Source of the DNA: an uncultured Clostridia bacterium
Lineage (GTDB): Bacteria > Bacillota > Clostridia > Oscillospirales > QAKW01
Reading direction: 5' to 3'
Length of the DNA stretch: 55,601 bases
Assembly (NCBI GenBank): GCA_944385895.1
Contig: CALWYZ010000005.1
Location: 1-55,601 of the forward strand
Part shown: in pieces, positions 35,390-42,285 of the stretch
Layout of the letters: the number at the start of each line of letters is the position of its first letter
How positions within the stretch are numbered: position 1 is the first letter of the stretch
Made by a program: the position numbers and the translations under genes
Notes under the pieces: generated by a model
Database searches by the model: none
What the model was told of the DNA's origin: nothing
Seen by the model: the letters and a program-made list of their open reading frames with translations, nothing else

Positions 35390-35418
35390 TTGACTAATTC
35401 AAATCATAGTGTTATAAT
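35390..35418 (+). promoter_or_regulatory. promoter of the Cys-rich small protein gene
   Basis: TTGACT, 17-base spacer, TATAAT: the best promoter match in the element, about 30 bases before the ATG. Confidence 0.78.
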
Positions 35419-35449
35419 TAGAAAAAATATGTCAAAATCGGGGGATAGT

Positions 35450-35668
35450 ATGAGATATTTTGATTTTATCAATCTTTGGAAGGATTTTTTTAAATGGTTA
35501 TTTGCTGATGATGAAGAACGCGATTATTTGAAAAATGTTCCACGAAACTGCCAGCAATGCGAACTGTTAGGCATTTGCAGGGATAAAGAGCGACACTGGA
35601 AATGTCATCATGGTTGTATGGTTTTAAATGCAGAACGGGAAGCAAAAAAAAGATATGAGGGAAAATAA
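35450..35668 (+). CDS. 72-residue cysteine-rich protein
   Basis: Starts MRYFDFINLWKDFFKWLFAD. An amphipathic aromatic N-terminus is followed by a cysteine/histidine cluster: CQQCELLGIC, then HWKCHHGC. This is likely a small zinc site. GGGGGATAGT precedes the ATG. Its own strong promoter, opposite to the repressor, suggests tightly controlled expression. No family recognised. The stop codon lies in the loop of the following terminator. Confidence 0.65.
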   Translation: MRYFDFINLWKDFFKWLFADDEERDYLKNVPRNCQQCELLGICRDKERHWKCHHGCMVLNAEREAKKRYEGK

Positions 35669-35687
35669 ATTCTCTCATATCTTTTTT
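35645..35687. terminator. bidirectional terminator between Cys-rich gene and mob
   Basis: AAAAAAGATATGAG, loop region, CTCATATCTTTTTT. Convergent genes end on both sides. Confidence 0.85.
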
Positions 35688-35690
35688 CAT

Positions 35691-36509
35691 TTATAGAAGC
35701 AAATCATCAGCAATTTCACTTTTATAATAACCGACTTCTTTTTCTTTTTTCTCTTCTCCCAAAATCGTATTTTTGATTTCGTCAATTTCTTTTTCTTTGT
35801 CTTGCAATTCTTCTTGTTTTGCTTTTATCCGTTCAGAGTCTTCTTTTAGTTTTTCAATGCCTGTTTTTACTTCATTTTCAATTTTCTTGAACTCTTCCGC
35901 AGTATCAACAGCATATTTATAATATTCTGATAAAGTTTGATGTTTTGCCTTTGTTTCCTTTTTACTCCTGCCCCGTTCCAGTCCGAACGGTTCCATTGCT
36001 TTTGCATATGATGTTTGCAATTCTTCCAACTGTTTTTTCTTCCCGAAATATTTTGAAGCATTAAATAGACCCTTCTCATCCGTCATTTGGATAAATGCAT
36101 GAATGTGCGGTGTTGTTTCGTCCATATGAAAATCAAATCGCAATAACTTTGCTCCTCTGCTCTGGAAAGTTTCTTTTATCCATTCGGTGTTTGCTTTGAC
36201 CCATTCTTTTTTTCTTTTCATTATGTCCTCGGTTCTTTCCGGTGAAAAAGTGAAAATAAATTCTGCTACTACCGCCGCATCTTTTCGTGTTGTTTTTCCG
36301 GTTTCTTTTTTTATATCCTTTATTTTCTCCCGTATCTGTTGGGTTAATGTTTTATCTGGGTGTTTTATCGTTCTGTTCAAATGTTCTAACTCTTCGTGCT
36401 GTCTATTCTTAAGGTGTTTCCTGTCATTGTTATGTCGTTCTATTTTCCCTAAATCTTTTATCTTGTATTTTTGAAATCTCATAACTGCATATGTATTGTT
36501 CGTTGCCAT
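35691..36509 (-). CDS. mobV: MobV/Pre-family relaxase
   Basis: Nicks and covalently binds the transfer origin for mobilization. N-terminal motif AVMRFQKYKIKDLGKIERHN matches MobV motif I. The metal-binding motif is HMDETTPHIHAFIQM (HxDE...PHxH). After residue 190 the protein is a charged coiled coil ending ADDLLL. At 272 residues it is shorter than typical Mob_Pre proteins (about 400), lacking much of the C-terminal part. A GAAGG-type site precedes the ATG. The hairpin-rich region upstream is the likely oriT. Confidence 0.87.
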   Translation of the reverse strand: MATNNTYAVMRFQKYKIKDLGKIERHNNDRKHLKNRQHEELEHLNRTIKHPDKTLTQQIREKIKDIKKETGKTTRKDAAVVAEFIFTFSPERTEDIMKRKKEWVKANTEWIKETFQSRGAKLLRFDFHMDETTPHIHAFIQMTDEKGLFNASKYFGKKKQLEELQTSYAKAMEPFGLERGRSKKETKAKHQTLSEYYKYAVDTAEEFKKIENEVKTGIEKLKEDSERIKAKQEELQDKEKEIDEIKNTILGEEKKEKEVGYYKSEIADDLLL

Positions 36510-36540
36510 GACTGCCTTCCCCCCTTTCCTTGTTTGCTTT

Positions 36541-36619
36541 TTGTAATTTTATAAAAATTGAATATTACAACCGCAAACAAGGCACTCCGAAACAACTCCC
36601 CTATGGTCGTTGTTCTTCG
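36541..36619. other. candidate oriT next to the relaxase start
   Basis: Two inverted repeats in the 110 bases before mob: TTGTAAT (36541-36547) with ATTACAA (36564-36570), and CGAAACAAC (36588-36596) with GTTGTTCTTCG (36609-36619). MobV relaxases usually nick within a hairpin just upstream of their gene. The nick site itself cannot be read. Confidence 0.45.
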
Positions 36620-36633
36620 TGCGTCCTCACTTC

Positions 36634-36677
36634 AAACCGCCCCCACCCGAACGACCTAAAGGTCTGGGGGCGGTTTT
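36634..36677 (+). terminator. strong nested hairpin (terminator or transfer structure)
   Basis: AAACCGCCCCCA pairs with TGGGGGCGGTTT (36665-36676); inside is a second stem GACCT-AA-AGGTC. Followed by TT. It could insulate mob from the cargo region. Confidence 0.6.
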
Positions 36678-36752
36678 CCGTTGCGGTCATATTCACAAAA
36701 TAATAATGACATTTCAACACCTGTTTCAACGATATTTATTTTGTAAATATGA

Positions 36753-36820
36753 CTTACTACGGTTCGTGCCGAACCCAGTAAGCCAAGGCGCTGCCTTGGA
36801 ACCGCAGGGGGAAACCCCCT
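36753..36820. other. cluster of three adjacent perfect hairpins, possible oriT or replication origin
   Basis: In 68 bases: CTTACT-ac-GGTTCG-TGC-CGAACC-c-AGTAAG (36753-36782), CCAAGGC-GCT-GCCTTGG (36783-36799) and AGGGGG-AAA-CCCCCT (36806-36820). No gene crosses it. It is more GC-rich than its surroundings. Such arrays mark single-strand processing sites (oriT, double- or single-strand origins). Confidence 0.55.
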
Positions 36821-36843
36821 TGACCCCTTCTCAAAACGAACAT

Positions 36844-36887
36844 AAAAAAAGGTATGAGTGAAAATAAAAACACTCATGCCTTTTTTC
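36844..36887. terminator. terminator-like hairpin before the cargo operon
   Basis: AAAAAAAGGTATGAGTG, 10-base loop, CACTCATGCCTTTTTT. Third member of the GRTATGAG hairpin family in the element. Confidence 0.8.
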
Positions 36888-36898
36888 ATACTTGTTGT

Positions 36899-37036
36899 GT
36901 AAAAATGCAAAAATGTAAAAATGCATTTTTTCACTCGTTTTGTTTTCGCTTCTATCATACTTAATTTAGAAACAAACAGGGCAAACAAAAAAATAAAAAA
37001 ACTGCGAAGTCCCTGCAGACAAGAAAGGAAAATATT
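36899..37036 (+). promoter_or_regulatory. cargo leader A with TCATACTTA box
   Basis: A-rich AAAAATGCA repeats, TTTTTTCACTCGTTTTG, the box TCTATCATACTTA (36951-36963), an A-tract, GTCCC...GAC and the ribosome binding site AGAAAGGA. The same order recurs before 38132. No consensus sigma-A pair fits with 17-base spacing, so this may be an activator-dependent promoter. Confidence 0.5.
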
Positions 37037-37549
37037 ATGAAAGAAAAGTACAACCATATTTATGAAACCGCAATGGAGGAAGAAGATTTCGAATCGGTTT
37101 TACCTGATACATACGAACATATAAAAGGCGACATTTTATGGAGTGGATGGATAGAAGACGATTTGAATCATATTTTTAGTTGCTGTAAGGATGATGATTT
37201 AGACATTGACGAAACACGGGAAAGATTAGAAAAATACAGTTTATATGATGTAATGGTGCATGGTGGTGTTTCTGGTTTTGAACCAACACATGGCATAGAA
37301 AGTAATGACGATTTTAGACAGTTTTTGAAATGGTACATCAAAAAAAATGACCTGTGTATTAGTGATTTAACAAATGATGACGGCAGTTTGGACTGGAATA
37401 GTTTAATGAAAAAAACAAATATTGAACAGGATGTATTTCAACCATTATATTTAAATATTGCAAACGACTGGGAAATATTAGAACAAACAGAAAATTATAT
37501 TGAATCGTTAATTGATGAAATGCAAAACGAAGAAGACGAAGAGTTATAA
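37037..37549 (+). CDS. strongly acidic protein, paralog 1 (DNA-mimic candidate)
   Basis: 170 residues, about 26% D+E and only about half as many basic residues. The first 40 residues (KYNHIYETAMEEEDFESVLP then DTYEHIKGDI) recur in the 242-residue gene further on (KYNVLYETAMEKENYEIILP then ETYKQIKDDV). Shared middle motifs are NDDFRQFLKWY and DDGSLDWNSL. The C-terminus is EDEEL. No family recognised. Size, charge and location in a transmissible element resemble anti-restriction DNA mimics such as ArdA, without detectable sequence similarity; that function is inferred. Confidence 0.7.
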   Translation: MKEKYNHIYETAMEEEDFESVLPDTYEHIKGDILWSGWIEDDLNHIFSCCKDDDLDIDETRERLEKYSLYDVMVHGGVSGFEPTHGIESNDDFRQFLKWYIKKNDLCISDLTNDDGSLDWNSLMKKTNIEQDVFQPLYLNIANDWEILEQTENYIESLIDEMQNEEDEEL

Positions 37550-37575
37550 AAATAAAAAGGAAGGATGAATTTTTT

Positions 37576-37968
37576 ATGGATAGAGAAACATTAAGCAATT
37601 TTGGATGGATACTGATTAGTGCAATGGTCGGCATTGTGTTAATTACTTTTGCGACCCCGTTCGGCATTTACACGATGGAGCAGACAACTCAAATAGTTGA
37701 TGATATTGTTTATAGTTCTTTAAATGACTCAGAAAACAAAACCCCAACCGCAACGATTGAAGGAGATATTTTAACAATCAATCAAGTTGAAAATGCAACA
37801 TCTTATGAAATCAAAAACGGTCATACATTATTGACAACGACAACCCAAACACAAATAGACTTGTCTGAATATGTTAAAAGCAAAGGTATTCATATAATCA
37901 AAATCACAGCAATTTCAGACAAAGGTTATTCAGACACTTTTAGTGTAGGTTATATCTGCAAAGGGTAA
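37576..37968 (+). CDS. membrane-anchored protein with Ig/FN3-like outer domain
   Basis: 130 residues. The N-terminus MDRETLSNFGWILISAMVGI plus VLITFATPFG is the membrane leader found on many Clostridia mobile-element surface proteins. After a short linker comes a single beta domain (PTATIEGDILTINQVENATS, then YVKSKGIHIIKITAISDKGY) of FN3-like pattern. Probably displayed outside the cell. GGAAGG lies 11 bases before the ATG. Its leader is shared with the 291-residue protein at 40021. Confidence 0.65.
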   Translation: MDRETLSNFGWILISAMVGIVLITFATPFGIYTMEQTTQIVDDIVYSSLNDSENKTPTATIEGDILTINQVENATSYEIKNGHTLLTTTTQTQIDLSEYVKSKGIHIIKITAISDKGYSDTFSVGYICKG

Positions 37969-38131
37969 AAATGCAAAATTATATTTTTTCACTTGTTTCG
38001 CAATCACATCTATCATACTTATTTCAAACACTTTTTTTAACATAACACAAAGCAGTTTTCTTTTGAGGGACAACAAAAAATAAAATAAAAAGTCCCCGTT
38101 AAGTCCTGACGGGGCAGAAAGGAAATTAAAA
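37965..38131 (+). promoter_or_regulatory. cargo leader B with TCATACTTA box and hairpin
   Basis: A diverged copy of leader A: AAAAATGCAAAA, TTTTTTCACTTGTTTCG, TCTATCATACTTA (38009-38021), A-tract, then hairpin CCCCGT (38094-38099) / ACGGGG (38109-38114) directly before AGAAAGGA. The hairpin could modulate translation. Confidence 0.5.
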
Positions 38132-38689
38132 ATGAAATGTAAGTTTAATGGTATTGAGGAATACTTAAAAATTGCAACAGATGAACAAGTAAAAGCACTA
38201 AATGAAGAACATAAGAAAATCGTAAAAGACATAAGAGAAAATTATGAATTATGGTTAAGTGATGATGAATTTGGAATTGACTGGTTAGACGAAGAAGGAT
38301 TGAAAACAGAAATAGAAAAATGCGAAAATAACGAACTTGATTTAGTCTATGCATTTGAACTTAATCACGATTTTAATGAAATCTTTGATAGTTATGAATA
38401 CGATAAAAAAGACAGTGAAAATTATTGCCCGGCACTTTGCGAAGTGTTTGAATGGTATCAAAAAAACGGTTATGAAGATTTTGATTTTTGCTGGAATAAT
38501 GTTAGAGAAAAGATTGATTTTCTTGATATTAAGTTAGCAGCAGAAGAAGCATATAAAGAAGAATTAAGAGATAGATTAGAAGCATACGAAGAAGACATTG
38601 ACAATTTCATTAACAGATTTGAAAGTAAAGTCGGAAAAGACACCCCCGACCGTCAGAGCAGAAACATTGATGATGACCTTGAATTATAA
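38132..38689 (+). CDS. strongly acidic protein, probable divergent paralog 2
   Basis: 185 residues, about 29% D+E. Starts MKCKFNGIEEYLKIATDEQV. The second half (ALCEVFEWYQKNGYEDFDFC) lines up loosely with the FRQFLKWY and DGSLDW region of the other two acidic proteins; the first half is different and helical. The tail is IDDDLEL. AAAGGA precedes the ATG. It could be a third DNA-mimic-like protein, but homology to the others is not certain by eye. Confidence 0.6.
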   Translation: MKCKFNGIEEYLKIATDEQVKALNEEHKKIVKDIRENYELWLSDDEFGIDWLDEEGLKTEIEKCENNELDLVYAFELNHDFNEIFDSYEYDKKDSENYCPALCEVFEWYQKNGYEDFDFCWNNVREKIDFLDIKLAAEEAYKEELRDRLEAYEEDIDNFINRFESKVGKDTPDRQSRNIDDDLEL

Positions 38690-38710
38690 AAGAAAGGAGT
38701 GAAAAAGATT

Positions 38711-39439
38711 ATGGCAAATGTTGTGGATGAAGTAAATCGTGATTTGTGGAACGGTATGAAAAACACACCTGAAAGGTTATTGCGATTGATTAGAACAATT
38801 CAGCAAATACACGACTGGTACGAAAAACATCATAACACACAACTAAAAGACAATTTGGAAGACCTGAAGAAATCATATGATGAACAGTTAAAAAAACTGA
38901 ACGAAGCGGAAAAGGAACTATCAGAAAAATATAATGTGCTTTACGAAACAGCGATGGAAAAGGAAAACTATGAAATCATTTTACCGGAAACATATAAACA
39001 AATAAAAGATGATGTCGTATTCAATGGATTTAGAAAAATGAATGATATTGTGATAAATGAACATTTAACATCAGAACAAGCAAAAAATCAATTACCTGAA
39101 CTGTACGATAAATTAGCAAATAGTTATTCGTTTAAAGATTTATCAAAAGACATAGGAAACAATGAAGATTTCAGACAATTTTTGGAGCGATACAGCGAAG
39201 AATACGAAGACTTAAATCTTGATGATTTTATGTGGGAAGACGGCAGTTTAAAATGGGATGATTTATTTGAATATACAGATATTTCAGATGATTTCTTTAA
39301 ACCTGTTTTCAATGCTATTGTTCGTGATGAAACTGAATTACACAAGGCAGCGGAGGAATATTTATTTGATTTAGAAGCAACAGAAGCAGAACTAATGTCA
39401 GGAAATCTCACATTTGATGACGATGGATTAGAACTTTAA
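38711..39439 (+). CDS. strongly acidic protein, paralog 3 with N-terminal coiled coil
   Basis: 242 residues. Residues 1-70 form a coiled coil (LKDNLEDLKKSYDEQLKKLN). Residues 70-225 repeat the paralog 1 domain: KYNVLYETAMEKENYEIILP, NEDFRQFLERY, WEDGSLKWDDLF. The tail is DDDGLEL. ATG start chosen with AAAGGAGTGAAAAAGATT before it; an overlapping GTG four codons earlier is within the SD. The same SD-to-start spacing occurs in the next two genes. Confidence 0.7.
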   Translation: MANVVDEVNRDLWNGMKNTPERLLRLIRTIQQIHDWYEKHHNTQLKDNLEDLKKSYDEQLKKLNEAEKELSEKYNVLYETAMEKENYEIILPETYKQIKDDVVFNGFRKMNDIVINEHLTSEQAKNQLPELYDKLANSYSFKDLSKDIGNNEDFRQFLERYSEEYEDLNLDDFMWEDGSLKWDDLFEYTDISDDFFKPVFNAIVRDETELHKAAEEYLFDLEATEAELMSGNLTFDDDGLEL

Positions 39440-39462
39440 AAAAAGAAAGGATGAAAAAGGAT

Positions 39463-39720
39463 ATGAAAAACAATATGGAACGAATTGCTTTTAATCTAAC
39501 GGCAATGGAAAAAAGAGAACTGAAAATCAAGGCAATGGACGAAGATAAAACACTAACACAGTATATTAAAGATATACTATTCCCATACGATTACGATAAC
39601 GACAACAGAACAAGACGAATTGAAGAAATTAACATCATCCTTCAGCGAAACGGTAGCACAATGACAAAAGAGGAAAGAGAACAACTCAAAGCGGAGCGAG
39701 AAAAATTAAGAAAGGAATGA
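39463..39720 (+). CDS. ribbon-helix-helix-like protein
   Basis: 85 residues starting MKNNMERIAFNLTAMEKREL. A short beta strand (RIAFNLT), then helices (MEKRELKIKAMDEDKTLTQY) typical of Arc/CopG-type DNA-binding dimers, and a basic/acidic helical tail (REQLKAEREKLRKE). Likely regulates the element or assists the relaxase. It ends 8 bases before the next gene start. Confidence 0.65.
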   Translation: MKNNMERIAFNLTAMEKRELKIKAMDEDKTLTQYIKDILFPYDYDNDNRTRRIEEINIILQRNGSTMTKEEREQLKAEREKLRKE

Positions 39721-39728
39721 AAAAAGTT

Positions 39729-40028
39729 ATGAGTAAAAGACGAATTGTTTTAAAGGACGAAGATATACCAAAAGACATTGAAAATTTACAAGACGAAGTA
39801 CAAAAAAAGGACATTGAATTGATGATACAGAATATGCAGAAATGGCAAGAACAAGACGAATATGAAGACAGGATAAAACAACTTGAAACAGAGAATAAAA
39901 ATCTAAAAACACAGTTAGAAGACCTGAAAGCAATTTACAGTAAAAACTTAAAGACCTTCAATGATTTGATGGTCAAGAAAAATCTAAAAATTAAAGAATT
40001 AGAAAGGATGGTAAAATATTATGGATAA
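39729..40028 (+). CDS. coiled-coil protein
   Basis: 99 residues starting MSKRRIVLKDEDIPKDIENL. Almost entirely heptad-patterned helix (RIKQLETENKNLKTQLEDLK). No family recognised. Its stop overlaps the start of the next gene by 8 bases, so translation is coupled to the surface protein that follows. Confidence 0.6.
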   Translation: MSKRRIVLKDEDIPKDIENLQDEVQKKDIELMIQNMQKWQEQDEYEDRIKQLETENKNLKTQLEDLKAIYSKNLKTFNDLMVKKNLKIKELERMVKYYG

Positions 40029-40896
40029 GAATACATTAAGTCATTATGGGTGGATTGTGGTGTTGATATTGATTTTGTCAGTATTATTAGCACTTGCAAC
40101 ACCATTCGGACTCTTTGTTGCAAGAGGTTTTGAAGCAACTTATGTCGCATTTACGATGGGTGATTATGAAGGACTGGGTAATTTAATTGATGAAGCAGGC
40201 GGAAACGAACATACCGCCGTTATCATCCCGCCTCCAGAGGTTGATGGTGGCGAAACAGAACCAGGAACAGGTGTTGATATTGAACGGTTTTATAAAATGC
40301 AACCCGTTCGTCTTGGCAAAGCGGATATGTACGGCGAAGCATTTATAAACGGTAATGGGGAAATAGATTATGATGAAGTTTTAGCAAATGTTTTTTATGA
40401 TTGTTTTCCTGCAGATTATTTTGAACAGACAATCACAATCACAGAAGATGAAATGCTAAACATCATCAGAAATAAGTTTATTTTCAGTGATGAACAGTTT
40501 GAAAACTTCAAGAAACAAGGAACATATATGTTCTCAGGCAGTTATGATTATGTAAATTATCAAAATGGTGTATTTACATTAACAGACCCCCGCAGGGGCG
40601 ATGCTGCTGATTACAAACACGATTTAAAAGGTTTTGTAGATGATAAAGCAGGAACTTTGAAACTGTATTATGATTACAGCACAACAGGATATAACGATGG
40701 AACAGACCCAACACATCAATATTACTATGAGGTGGTTTATAAGTACAGCGGTTCTACAAATTTTGATACATTGTATAACGAAGGTATGGGAATGTATTAT
40801 ATCACCGGAACAGATGAAAATGTTATCAACTCCTTAAGAGCAGAAACAATTTCCAAGGTCGCAGCACTTCCGGTTGATATGACCCCCGCTGAATAA
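40021..40896 (+). CDS. membrane-anchored surface protein with large outer domain
   Basis: 291 residues. The leader MDKNTLSHYGWIVVLILILS then VLLALATPFG is homologous to that of the 130-residue protein. An acidic, proline-rich linker (PPPEVDGGETEPGTGVDIER) leads to a domain of about 200 residues with many aromatic residues (YMFSGSYDYVNYQNGVFTLT, GTLKLYYDYSTTG). No named domain. Probable cell-surface display; a role in contact with recipient or helper is speculation. Confidence 0.65.
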   Translation: MDKNTLSHYGWIVVLILILSVLLALATPFGLFVARGFEATYVAFTMGDYEGLGNLIDEAGGNEHTAVIIPPPEVDGGETEPGTGVDIERFYKMQPVRLGKADMYGEAFINGNGEIDYDEVLANVFYDCFPADYFEQTITITEDEMLNIIRNKFIFSDEQFENFKKQGTYMFSGSYDYVNYQNGVFTLTDPRRGDAADYKHDLKGFVDDKAGTLKLYYDYSTTGYNDGTDPTHQYYYEVVYKYSGSTNFDTLYNEGMGMYYITGTDENVINSLRAETISKVAALPVDMTPAE

Positions 40897-41122
40897 TTCC
40901 CCGATTTTGAACAATACATATCATACTTAAATTGTCCAGTAAATCACTTCCTTCAAAAAATAGGTTTGATAATAGTATCTCATAGTTTTTTCCGAAAGAA
41001 AACCGCCGATTTCGGCGGTTTTTCTTTGCTTGTTTTTTTGTCTCCTTTTTGTCCCCTAATCTGTCATACTTATTTCAGAAACAAAAAAACAATGTTTCAA
41101 AAAAAGAAAGGAATTGAAAATT
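40897..41122 (+). other. intergenic region with two TCATACTTA boxes and a terminator
   Basis: Box copies at 40916-40928 (ATATCATACTTA) and 41060-41072 (TCTGTCATACTTA). Between them is a terminator, AAACCGCCGA-TT-TCGGCGGTTT (41000-41021) followed by TTCTTT. The second box is 51 bases before a ribbon-helix-helix gene. Confidence 0.6.
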
Positions 41123-41263
41123 ATGGATAACAGGGTATCAATTAAAGTTAGAATTACAGAAGAGGAACGGCAGGCATTAAAAGCATACACAAAAACAAAC
41201 GACACGACAATACAACGACTAATTCGTGCATACATTAAAAAAATACTAAAAGAAAGGAATTAA
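41123..41263 (+). CDS. 46-residue ribbon-helix-helix protein
   Basis: MDNRVSIKVRITEEERQALK followed by two helices ending IQRLIRAYIKKILKERN. The strand (VSIKVRIT), EEER-QALKAYTK helix and second helix fit a minimal CopG/Arc fold. AGAAAGGA lies 9-10 bases before the ATG. It ends 6 bases before the replication-like gene and may be its repressor, as CopG is for RepB in rolling-circle plasmids. Confidence 0.7.
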   Translation: MDNRVSIKVRITEEERQALKAYTKTNDTTIQRLIRAYIKKILKERN

Positions 41264-41269
41264 AAAACT

Positions 41270-42220
41270 ATGAAATTAAATAACTATTATCAATCTTTAA
41301 CAATCAAACAAAAAGAAAAATTAAAAGAGAAATGCTCTTTTGCATTTTACTATGAGTGGTTAGAACAATTAGAGCAAGTCAAAATGAGTTATGAGGACAA
41401 AGGGATATTATTGACCGCAATCGGTTTTTATGCCCAGACAAACGGAACAAAACCACTTCCCGCTGAACTGGCGGAAAAGATAGACCAAAACCCACTTTTG
41501 CAGTTTGTATTTGCAACATACATGAACACAACTGAAAGGGCAACAAAACAATGGATTAACCTACGGAGCAAGAGAAAAACAAACAAAGAGGAAGAAGATA
41601 CAACATCAACGGAATCGCCCCTAAAATGCCCTACAATGCCACAGAGCATAAAAGAGGGTCATGATACTACCCCATCCCCTAAAAGCGATTTAAGGGCAGA
41701 AGAGGACGAAGAAAAAGAAGAATTGAAAAACTATGTGGTTGCAACTGGCAAATATAAAAAGGACGGTTTATCAATTCAAGAAATCTATGAACAAGACCCC
41801 GAATGGATTGAAGAAATGGCAAAAAACCGCAACCCAGAAAATGCATTAGCAAAGGAAGACATAGAATCCATTAGAAAATTCGTTGAAGTGATTTTGAATA
41901 AACCTATTGAAGAAGACACCACATCAACGGAATCGCCCCTAAAATGCCCTATAATGCCCTTAAACACCGAAGAGGGTCATGATACTACTAAACCCCTTGA
42001 AAACGATTTTGGGGCAAAAAATGAGGGAATAGAAGTATATGGGTATGTAATGAGTGTAAATGAAGAAGGGACCATATCATTAGAGGAAGGGGATACATAT
42101 ACATTTGACCCAGATAAAAACCCGAATATAACTGATTACAATGAAAAATATGTAATCATTCTACATAACAGCGATAATGAAATTATTGAAATCAAAGAAC
42201 AAGAAGACACACCATTTTGA
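41270..42220 (+). CDS. DUF6291-like replication-type protein with SSB-like tail
   Basis: 316 residues. The N-terminal 100 residues (SFAFYYEWLEQLEQVKMSYE, then KGILLTAIGFYAQT and TERATKQWINLRSKR) resemble DUF6291-type proteins of phages and elements, thought to act in replication initiation. The middle contains a 77-bp internal duplication (41594-41670 and 41912-41988) giving STESPLKCPTMP and STESPLKCPIMP with a shared EGHDTT. The C-terminal domain is a small beta barrel-like region (YGYVMSVNEEGTISLEEGD). The last residues, EDTPF, resemble the SSB tail DDIPF. Confidence 0.6.
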   Translation: MKLNNYYQSLTIKQKEKLKEKCSFAFYYEWLEQLEQVKMSYEDKGILLTAIGFYAQTNGTKPLPAELAEKIDQNPLLQFVFATYMNTTERATKQWINLRSKRKTNKEEEDTTSTESPLKCPTMPQSIKEGHDTTPSPKSDLRAEEDEEKEELKNYVVATGKYKKDGLSIQEIYEQDPEWIEEMAKNRNPENALAKEDIESIRKFVEVILNKPIEEDTTSTESPLKCPIMPLNTEEGHDTTKPLENDFGAKNEGIEVYGYVMSVNEEGTISLEEGDTYTFDPDKNPNITDYNEKYVIILHNSDNEIIEIKEQEDTPF

Positions 42221-42239
42221 TTTTTTTAGTTTTGAAGAT

Positions 42240-42272
42240 AAAAAATGTCTGATGAAAAATCAGGCATTTTTT
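42240..42272 (+). terminator. terminator after the replication-like gene
   Basis: AAAAAATGtCTGAT, GAAAA, ATCAGgCATTTTTT. Stem of 13-14 bp with one G-T pair. Confidence 0.82.
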
Positions 42273-42285
42273 CTTTGTTTTATTA

